A stretch of 64,000 nt of DNA, taken from positions 62,001 through 126,000 of the forward strand of contig NZ_JAOCAH010000011.1 of NCBI RefSeq assembly GCF_029839275.1. The letters are read 5' to 3'. Below, one piece after another: positions 36,278-43,099 of this stretch (position 1 is its first letter; each line of letters starts with the position of its first letter). This DNA comes from Pseudomonas sp. GD03944 (GTDB lineage Bacteria; Pseudomonadota; Gammaproteobacteria; Pseudomonadales; Pseudomonadaceae). Below the pieces are notes generated by a model. It made no database searches, had not been told where the DNA came from, and saw only the letters and a program-made list of their open reading frames with translations. The position numbers were made by a program, and so were the translations under genes.

Positions 36278-37915
36278 ATGCAACGTCTTCGAGTTAGTGT
36301 AAAGGCCGGTTCAGCTCTGGCTTTGCCAATAGAAATCTACACTCCAAAGGGCTCGTTGATCGGTACTGGCGCAGTATCTTCCATACGAGATGAAGTCTTT
36401 GATCTGTCGTCGCGAGAAAACGCGCGGAGAAGCCTCTTGCTGGAGAGGGTCTATATCTTCGCAAAGCTTCCCGGTGGAGTGACGTTTCAGGAGGTCGCGG
36501 AACTGGATGCAGATGGGGGAAAGGCCGTCCTCGACATAACCACACATAGTCCTTATGAGTGGCTCGAATGGGTGACGCCATTTCGTTCCCTGCGCCACCT
36601 GAGTTACGAACAGAACCATGAGTCAGAAGGGATCCCCGTCCGGACCTCCCGCAGAATTGGCAAAGTATGGGCGACGCTTTGGGAGTTTCAGGAGAAGCGC
36701 TGGGAGGCTAGGACAGTTCTGTTCGAAAGTCGCCAAGGGGAACGAGGGATACACCAGCTGACCATTGACGTTCCACGTCGTCCCCACTTGCTGCAGCTGG
36801 GCGGCGAGGAGTTGGCGTGGCGCCTGGTATCGCTGCCACCGGGTGAGCGGGTGAACATTGCTTTGACCCCAAACCAGCAAGATGTCGGTGGGGACGCCTT
36901 GGATATCACTGTTGGTCGACAGGATCCCGAAAACGAGCTTGTCATGTCTTACTTGTCTAGAGGCAACCTCCCGGAAGCGTCACGACTGGCAGAAATCATG
37001 AACATTGCAGACCATATGCTACAGGGGAAATTCGACAATCCAATCTCTGCTGTCGCTGGCGGCTATGTTCTGCTCAAGACAAATCAGCTGGAGCGACGAG
37101 AACGCTGGTTGGGGAATTTAGAGCACTACTTCCCCTACATTGCCGACGTCAAGATTTTGAAGGCTGCATTGGCGCGTGAACAGGATGGTGTCTCAGAGAA
37201 GCACATCCGCCAGATGTTACTCGACGCCATGGAGATAGGCCTTCCGATTTTCTCGCTAGGAATGAGCCTACTGCTCGACAACATGGCGGCTATGCATCGT
37301 GGGGCGAGTGAAAACTCTAAGTTCCACAGGGCGTATCTTGCAGCCCAAGCTTATGTCCGAGCGAAATGCTCAAAGAGCACTTATTTGACGTTTTATGGTA
37401 AGAGCCCTGCTGAGCCCTTGTGGAGTCCAATCTATGGTACTGAGCAAGCAGGTGCAGCCACGCCTTTGAGCCAAGGCTCCAGTCCGCCCGTCTTCATGCG
37501 CCGCCCCAGAGGTTCACCTCGTTCAGTTCGATACGGGGCCACTTCAGTGATACTACCGCTCGCTCCTGTAAGCGGAAAAATGTTTGAGGCAAGCGGCGAG
37601 CTTCTCACAACTCCGCAGCGCCCCATCGAAGTAGATCATTGGATGAGCTTGCTAGACTTGTCACGGCCTCTACTTGCGCGTGTCAAACTGAGAACAGACG
37701 TGGCACTCCCTTCTGTTGAAATTCAGACGCTTCCTGATTACTTGGCTATACAGGAGGAAACGATGAAGTCCGCTTCGCGCATTAACGAACGGCAAATGCA
37801 TGAATCGCTTCCTGAACCTCAGGTCGTGGTTAATTCAAGGCCCAGACAGAGTGCGAAATACTGGCAGGCTGCACGGATTGCTCACTCAACCTCGATAATG
37901 AATGAGGATAGCTAG
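36278..37915 (+). CDS. unassigned 545-aa protein of the caspase operon
   Basis: I do not recognise this protein. Residues 1 to about 220 are rich in predicted beta strands (for example VSVKAGSALALPIEIYTPKG). Residues about 225-370 look helical and resemble tandem helical repeats (RGNLPEASRLAEIMNIADHM, ERWLGNLEHYFPYIADVKIL). Residues about 390-430 are a Ser/Pro/Arg-rich linker. There is no signal peptide or membrane segment. It starts three bases after the caspase gene, with CGGAG as ribosome site. It could be the sensor, the scaffold or the protease substrate of the module. Confidence 0.7.
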   Translation: MQRLRVSVKAGSALALPIEIYTPKGSLIGTGAVSSIRDEVFDLSSRENARRSLLLERVYIFAKLPGGVTFQEVAELDADGGKAVLDITTHSPYEWLEWVTPFRSLRHLSYEQNHESEGIPVRTSRRIGKVWATLWEFQEKRWEARTVLFESRQGERGIHQLTIDVPRRPHLLQLGGEELAWRLVSLPPGERVNIALTPNQQDVGGDALDITVGRQDPENELVMSYLSRGNLPEASRLAEIMNIADHMLQGKFDNPISAVAGGYVLLKTNQLERRERWLGNLEHYFPYIADVKILKAALAREQDGVSEKHIRQMLLDAMEIGLPIFSLGMSLLLDNMAAMHRGASENSKFHRAYLAAQAYVRAKCSKSTYLTFYGKSPAEPLWSPIYGTEQAGAATPLSQGSSPPVFMRRPRGSPRSVRYGATSVILPLAPVSGKMFEASGELLTTPQRPIEVDHWMSLLDLSRPLLARVKLRTDVALPSVEIQTLPDYLAIQEETMKSASRINERQMHESLPEPQVVVNSRPRQSAKYWQAARIAHSTSIMNEDS

Positions 37916-38153
37916 AGCTCATTTGAATCGTCCCCGGTTTCGTACATGCCTGAAAACACTCAGATCGAGCGTTCGTGAATGCCCGCTGTTGGCCGTAAGC
38001 CGTTCTTAATGACAGGCAGAAACCGGTCAAGCTGCCCGCGGATATCGAGACCGTGGCCCGTCCACTATCGCGCGTGCAGATGTGGTGAATTGGTGGTGAA
38101 CGGCAGGAGATGGGCGCTCATCGTCTTCTGTCAATACAGTTCTTAGCAGTCGC

Positions 38154-38183
38154 TTGACAGCGGTTATTTGAGTTAGCGATAGT
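38154..38183 (+). promoter_or_regulatory. sigma70-like promoter of the retron
   Basis: TTGACA (38154-38159), an 18-bp spacer and GATAGT (38178-38183). Transcription would begin near 38190, at the first base of the predicted a1 repeat. Bases 37916-38153 between the operon and this promoter hold no gene that I can support. Confidence 0.6.
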
Positions 38184-38190
38184 AGTGGCG

Positions 38191-38324
38191 CGGTCGTGAG
38201 GGGAGCAATTTAACTTTCCGCTGACTCTATGCGGCGGTCAATAAAAGGCTTCCTTTGCCCTTCGCGCGAAATGGTCTTAATGTTTCGCGATGTGGTACAA
38301 GAGAAAATCCACCCCTCACGATCG
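38191..38324 (+). ncRNA. predicted retron msr-msd RNA
   Basis: The RNA is bounded by a 13-bp inverted repeat: a1 CGGTCGTGAGGGG (38191-38203) and a2 CCCCTCACGATCG (38312-38324). They pair without mismatch, using one G-U pair. The base right after a1 starts AGC, so G38205 could be the branching guanosine as in known retrons. Inside are hairpins CCGC/GCGG (38218-38234), AAAGG/CCTTT (38244-38256) and CGCGAAA/TTTCGCG (38265-38289). The RNA ends 14 nt before the reverse transcriptase ATG, the standard retron layout. The exact msr/msd border is not resolved. Confidence 0.75.
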
Positions 38325-38338
38325 TCACATCAAATAAA

Positions 38339-40108
38339 ATGGACTTTAAATTTCTCAATCTGCTCCCGCCTGGATTCACCTCACTGCCTTCACTGTACAA
38401 GCTTTTAGATGTGAAAGGCGACCCATTTCAAAAATATATATACCGCAAGCCTCACGCAAACTATCGCGTCTTTACGATATTGAAGAGAAATGGTGCCACT
38501 CGAACGATTCGCGCGCCAAAACCTACACTTAAGCGCACGCAAAAAACGCTCGCTCTAGAGTTATCTAAATACTACACACCCAAGTCATCCTCTCACGGAT
38601 TCATTATTGATCGCAGTGTAAAATCAAATGCACTGCCACACTGCAATAAAAGTTTTGTCTTCAACATAGATCTAAAGGACTTTTTTGAGACAATCCATTT
38701 TGGGCGGATAAAAAACCTTTTTATGGCAAGGCCAATAAACGCCCCACATAATGTTGCCGCCGTCATGGCTCATATGTGTTGCTATGACGGCAAACTCGCC
38801 CAAGGGGCTCCAACCTCTCCAGTTATTTCCAACATGATTTGTCGGAAACTGGATTCTCAACTGCAAGCTTTGGCAAAAAGTAAAAAATGCCACTACTCGC
38901 GCTACGCTGACGACATCACATTTTCTTTTACCTGTTCTGAGCGTCATCTTCCAAAAGACATTGTTGAGCTTTCTTCAGATCGACTGCCATTTGCGGGACA
39001 GGAGCTCACAGCAATAATAGAAGCTAATGGCTTTTTCATAAATTCAGAAAAAACCAGATTACAAAATAGACATCAGCGCCAGATGGTGACTGGACTTGTA
39101 GTTAATCGCTTTCCAAATCTGCGACGCGAGTACATCCGCAAAACAAACTCGATGATTGATGCGCTTAAGAAGCATGGCGCTGTTGCTGCAGAAGAAAAGT
39201 ACCTTGAGTTATTAGGCGGAAAAAAAGCACAACTATTTGCTCGCCAGACTAAACGCATTAAGCTCAATGCGGGTGATTTTTTTATCAAGGTCTTAAAAGG
39301 ACGAATCAATTACATCCAAATGATAAGAGGACGAACAGATCCTATTTATCGCAAACTAGCTTACCGACTAAGCTGCGCGCTCGGAAAAGAGAACAAAGAC
39401 TTCCTTAAAACTCCACTAGAATTGCTTAGCGGGTCGATTTTTATCGTAAACAACATGATTGATGACAACTCCCAAGGTACTGCATTTCTTCTAAAGGACC
39501 ATGGAATTATAACAAATCAACATGTGATAGATGGTGTAACCCTAGACACTGCCCCTCACGCGATAAGCTTTAGGCTTCCAGAAATTAACAAGTCATTCTC
39601 TGCTGAGCTAGCATACAGTAACAAGTCAGAGGATTTGGCTATTTTTTACCCTGGCCCAGATTTTTCAGAAATCAAAGAGTTAATTCGCTCTAAAAGGAAT
39701 TCCATAGCACCGCTTGATCCGATCATATCAATAGGCTATCCAAAGCATGTAGAGGGCTCAGGAGCCTCTATTACCACTGGACAAACAACCCAGCTGCGCC
39801 GAAATATTACCTTTGATATGTGGTGCGTTGACGCGATACTAATGACCGGCAATAGCGGCGGACCTATACTTAACCCTTCAATAGAAGTAATTGGAGTGGC
39901 CGCCAGAGGAGCAGATAAGAACAGCAGTAACTCTTATATCTATGGATTCATTCCCATTACCACGCTATCCAAAATCGTACAAACCAAGTCATTTAGGTTT
40001 AACTGGTTACTTGCAGCATCAAGAGCCCACAAGACTTTCCACTACGCCCAATTACTGCACCGCAACGTCATAACCTTCTCTAGACAATGCACTCCTCGTG
40101 TCAATTAA
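38339..40108 (+). CDS. retron reverse transcriptase fused to a trypsin-like serine protease
   Basis: A 589-aa protein. Residues 1 to about 345 are a reverse transcriptase with D111 (NIDLKDFF), QGAPTSPVISN and the YADD box (189-192). It also carries the two retron hallmarks NAxxH (N97-H101) and VTG (250-252). Residues about 365-555 form a trypsin-like protease with a complete triad: H395 (ITNQHVIDG), D432 (SEDLAIF) and S506 (MTGNSGGPI). The start at 38339 avoids overlap with the RNA; an upstream in-frame start at 38255 would lie inside it. The gene is strikingly AT-rich compared with its surroundings, a sign of transfer. The protease is the probable effector. Confidence 0.9.
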   Translation: MDFKFLNLLPPGFTSLPSLYKLLDVKGDPFQKYIYRKPHANYRVFTILKRNGATRTIRAPKPTLKRTQKTLALELSKYYTPKSSSHGFIIDRSVKSNALPHCNKSFVFNIDLKDFFETIHFGRIKNLFMARPINAPHNVAAVMAHMCCYDGKLAQGAPTSPVISNMICRKLDSQLQALAKSKKCHYSRYADDITFSFTCSERHLPKDIVELSSDRLPFAGQELTAIIEANGFFINSEKTRLQNRHQRQMVTGLVVNRFPNLRREYIRKTNSMIDALKKHGAVAAEEKYLELLGGKKAQLFARQTKRIKLNAGDFFIKVLKGRINYIQMIRGRTDPIYRKLAYRLSCALGKENKDFLKTPLELLSGSIFIVNNMIDDNSQGTAFLLKDHGIITNQHVIDGVTLDTAPHAISFRLPEINKSFSAELAYSNKSEDLAIFYPGPDFSEIKELIRSKRNSIAPLDPIISIGYPKHVEGSGASITTGQTTQLRRNITFDMWCVDAILMTGNSGGPILNPSIEVIGVAARGADKNSSNSYIYGFIPITTLSKIVQTKSFRFNWLLAASRAHKTFHYAQLLHRNVITFSRQCTPRVN

Positions 40109-40246
40109 TTATTTAAATATCAATCACTGCCCCTATCTGGATTAAGCCCCCGATAGACTCAGGCGGCATTGGATTAGCATAGCGACACAATAGGGATAAC
40201 TTTTTTGCGTAGCTTAAACTTCCGCTTCTTGCCGGTAGCGGACATC

Positions 40247-40711
40247 TTAAGCCCTGCCCATTTCCTCGTACCAACCATCTACGAGATGGCTCTGCTCGCC
40301 CCAAACTAGGCTTGCTACCTCTTGCATGATTTCGGATAGCAACTCGACGTTCACACCAACCGCTTCAAGGCAAGCCAACCGGCCTCTCGACCAATCGAGA
40401 ATGCTGCACTGAGGGTATCTTTCAAGCAGCGGTCTCAGAACTTGCCTCGGATCCACGTTCGCGTCGAACCTAAAATCGAAATATGGCGCCTCCGAGTCCT
40501 GAAGCGGATAAAACAATATCCCGCTATTGGCCGAGCCGGCGTAGCACAGCGTGACGCAACGGTGCGCCCATTCAGGGCCACCATGCTTGATACTGCGAAG
40601 CACGTCGAGGAGCGGCTGTTTTTTGCAGAAACGGATGTACGCGCCTCTTGAGGGAAACTCCAGATCCCAGCTGGGTGTATCTGTAAGCGTAGTGTCTTCA
40701 TCTTCGTTCAT
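40247..40711 (-). CDS. hypothetical accessory protein
   Basis: A 154-aa acidic cytoplasmic protein that I do not recognise. It begins with Asp/Glu/Thr-rich MNEDEDTTLTDTPSW and contains CSILDWSRGRLACLEAVGVN. There is no signal or membrane segment. The ATG at 40711 is used. It lies convergent to the retron and is first in a row of three small leftward genes that look like orphan immunity or accessory genes. Confidence 0.55.
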   Translation of the reverse strand: MNEDEDTTLTDTPSWDLEFPSRGAYIRFCKKQPLLDVLRSIKHGGPEWAHRCVTLCYAGSANSGILFYPLQDSEAPYFDFRFDANVDPRQVLRPLLERYPQCSILDWSRGRLACLEAVGVNVELLSEIMQEVASLVWGEQSHLVDGWYEEMGRA

Positions 40712-40799
40712 GGTGATCAACCGTATGGACTCGCCTTACGTAACGTGATGAGAGCTTGGAATCTTTCCGCAAGATCTGGACCCTTGGTTGAAGGCACTC

Positions 40800-41270
40800 T
40801 CAGTCTCTCCCAGTACATTCCCTCATTATATTTTTCAGCTCACTCAACGCCCCGCTGAACTCACTCAATGCAAAACTCACTGGCTTGCTATCGCCGATCC
40901 ACTTGGTCGATATCCCTACTTCCAACCCAGCGGAAGCACTCCAGCCAAAGCGACGCCAATGCAAGGTGTCACCCTCGATGACCTGCTCCGTCATGAGCAC
41001 GGTGCAATCGAAATCCATGTCGTCACTGCATACCAGCAGCGGTACCAATGTAGAGGTGCCGTCTTCAGCCGGAACAAAGCGACGTTGGGCAAGCTCATCC
41101 TCTTGCTCGTCCAACATCCACATCAGCGACAGGGCAAGTTTTTCCACGTCGGGGGCATCAAGATGATTCGCCAGCCAGCGCTCGATAGGAACGTCGTCGA
41201 TAGCAAGCCACGCACAAGGCCCCTTGGAAAACACCGCCTGATGGCAGATGGCGTTGATGCGGTGGTTCAT
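40800..41270 (-). CDS. hypothetical accessory protein
   Basis: A 156-aa acidic protein of unknown family. Tryptophan-rich motifs (CAWLAIDDVPIERWLANHL, LALSLMWMLDEQEDELAQ, HWRRFGWSASAGLEVG) recall the small immunity proteins of polymorphic toxin systems, but I cannot name a family. The ribosome site GGGAGC precedes the ATG. It lies in the same orientation as its neighbours on both sides. Confidence 0.55.
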   Translation of the reverse strand: MNHRINAICHQAVFSKGPCAWLAIDDVPIERWLANHLDAPDVEKLALSLMWMLDEQEDELAQRRFVPAEDGTSTLVPLLVCSDDMDFDCTVLMTEQVIEGDTLHWRRFGWSASAGLEVGISTKWIGDSKPVSFALSEFSGALSELKNIMRECTGRD

Positions 41271-41320
41271 TGAATGCTCCCTAATTCAATGTGATAGCGG
41301 GGATGATTTAGAACCGCCAC

Positions 41321-41746
41321 TCAGGCAGCTTGGTTGAAACTCCCCAGATAAGTAAGCGTCGCCGTACTCCCCGGCAAGCGCCGGGACGACTCATCGCCCG
41401 TAACGGTTGAACGCCGGTCCCCACCGATGGCATCTGGGCCAACCAGGATGAAGTGCGTAACCACTGCACCGTTGGCGCTGACCAATGCCTGCTCGGCAGG
41501 GCTGCGGATTTGCCAGACGACATCCGCCAGGCTGCCGTTCAGCTCCACGAAATCCGAGTCCATGTAAAACCCCAGCTCCTGCGCCAGCGGCCAAATCGGG
41601 TTGCGGTCTTCCCAGGCTGTGTATTCGGCCTCGGTGGCACTTGCAGGAGGCTCGGGCTCCCAATGCTCGAACACGAATTGGTGGGCCTCGGCCTCATTGG
41701 CGAAGGTCGCGCCAAACAGGTGGAAGGGCCAGTAATTGTCTTGCAT
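41321..41746 (-). CDS. hypothetical protein, weakly Imm22-like
   Basis: A 141-aa acidic protein. The opening PFHLFGATFANEAEAHQFV and the later LGFYMDSDFVEL resemble the pattern of Imm22-type immunity proteins. The resemblance is by eye and weak. No toxin gene is in the window, so if it is an immunity gene it is an orphan. It reads in the same direction as the two genes to its left. Confidence 0.5.
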   Translation of the reverse strand: MQDNYWPFHLFGATFANEAEAHQFVFEHWEPEPPASATEAEYTAWEDRNPIWPLAQELGFYMDSDFVELNGSLADVVWQIRSPAEQALVSANGAVVTHFILVGPDAIGGDRRSTVTGDESSRRLPGSTATLTYLGSFNQAA

Positions 41747-41914
41747 CGGGGCCGTCTCGTATCACGGGAAGTGGCCGGGAGCATAACTGAAAAGCTTCGC
41801 GGCATCGGAGGACAGCAGGCGAGCAGAACACGGGCAAGGCGATCACCTGAACTATAAATTGACCCGCAGGTCAGGATAGTGGATTGCACATCGCCCATAC
41901 CAAGGAGCCCCGCC

Positions 41915-42148
41915 ATGCACCGCTACACCCTGCACTACCGCTTCAACAACGAGCCGCGCACCCACCAGTTCGAACTCAAGGAGCCTGAGCTGCCGGCCCA
42001 TGAGGCGGCGATGCACCTGTTGCAGTTGCATGTGGGGGATGCGGAGAACAGCTTGCTCATGCCTTCCGCCGACGCCACGCCGGAGGAGGTATTGAGGCAG
42101 GCCGAGCTGGTGGGGCTGACGGACGTCGAGGTGGCCAAGAAGCCGTGA
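41915..42148 (+). CDS. small conserved hypothetical protein
   Basis: A 77-aa cytoplasmic protein starting MHRYTLHYRFNNEPRTHQFEL. It has no recognisable domain; a beta-rich N-terminal half and a helical C-terminal half (ATPEEVLRQAELVG) are likely. AAGGAG at 41902-41907 gives a good ribosome site and fixes the start; an in-frame ATG 36 bases upstream lacks one. It marks the return to GC-rich sequence on the right side of the island. Confidence 0.6.
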   Translation: MHRYTLHYRFNNEPRTHQFELKEPELPAHEAAMHLLQLHVGDAENSLLMPSADATPEEVLRQAELVGLTDVEVAKKP

Positions 42149-42332
42149 GGCCCCGCCAGGCGGGCGGCCAAATGTGAGCCGGTAAATGCTTGCCGCATCG
42201 GCGCCGCCCGGCACGCAGGCGAATGCTGGAACCCTGCCCGGGGATACGCGTTCACATCCCAACACACACCGGCCGCTCGCGCGCCAGCGCCTGTTGCTAG
42301 GCTGTCCCTACCCCGTTCGGTTCCCGTGAGTC

Positions 42333-43004
42333 ATGCACCCGCATAAAACCGCCCTCGCCCCCATGCCCCGCAAAACCCAGCGCCAGCCTCGGCAGAGCCG
42401 GGGCGAGGTGCGGGTGGCGGCGATTCTCGATGCCTGCGAGCGGTTGCTGATAGAGGAAGGCGAGTCGGCGCTGGCCATGCACCGGGTGGCGGCCGAGGCG
42501 GCGACGTCCATTGGTTCGCTGTACCACTTCTTCCCCAACAAGCAGAGCCTGCTGCGCGCCCTGGCCGAGCGGCACGAGGGCGCCATCGAGGCGATCGTCG
42601 CGCGCATCGATGCCATCCCGGACAGCACCTGGCAGGCCGCCAGCGCCTGTGAGGTGGTGCAGCGCATGTCGATGCCGCTGCTCAATTACATCGCCGCGAA
42701 CCCGGGGCTGCTGTACCTGATCCGCCTGGACCGCGCCGTGGGCAAGGCACCTACTGACAACCCGTTGCAGCCGCTGCTGCAGGCGCTTTGTCTGCGCGTG
42801 CTCACCCTGCGCCTGCCCGGCGCCAGCGCACACAACCAGCGCGTCTACGCCGCCACGCTGCTGGGCCTGCCCCTGGGGCTGGTGACCGACCTGATGGTGG
42901 ATTACGACGCGGGCATGCGCGCCGCCCTGCTGCAGCAGGAAATCCCCCGGGCGCTGGTGGCGTACCTCGAAGCGATCGAGCGCACTGAGACGCCCCACCA
43001 GTAA
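42333..43004 (+). CDS. TetR-family transcriptional regulator
   Basis: A 223-aa regulator. The N-terminal helix-turn-helix is typical (RVAAILDACERLLIEEGESA, then VAAEAATSIGSLYHFFPNKQSLLRALAE). The C-terminal ligand domain gives no clue to effector. It is monocistronic, convergent with the chemoreceptor gene and followed by a strong terminator, so its targets are not evident from context. Confidence 0.88.
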   Translation: MHPHKTALAPMPRKTQRQPRQSRGEVRVAAILDACERLLIEEGESALAMHRVAAEAATSIGSLYHFFPNKQSLLRALAERHEGAIEAIVARIDAIPDSTWQAASACEVVQRMSMPLLNYIAANPGLLYLIRLDRAVGKAPTDNPLQPLLQALCLRVLTLRLPGASAHNQRVYAATLLGLPLGLVTDLMVDYDAGMRAALLQQEIPRALVAYLEAIERTETPHQ

Positions 43005-43019
43005 CCGGACGCCCCAACG

Positions 43020-43047
43020 AAAACGTGCGCCCAAGGGCGCACGTTTT
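43020..43047. terminator. bidirectional terminator between tetR and the chemoreceptor gene
   Basis: AAAACGTGCGCCC (43020-43032) and GGGCGCACGTTTT (43035-43047) form a 13-bp stem with A and T tracts at the ends. Confidence 0.9.
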
Positions 43048-43099
43048 GTTCATGGGCACCACCTGGGCTCGGAACCGGATGGCCGCTACGCAGGAGGAC

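Noticed and set aside
38255..38338. Upstream in-frame start of the reverse transcriptase
   Set aside because: It lies within the predicted retron RNA and adds residues with no RT similarity. The ATG at 38339 follows the a2 repeat directly.
40113..40304. Short minus-strand frame in the gap after the retron
   Set aside because: It has no ribosome site, overlaps the 40247 gene in another frame and shows no similarity.
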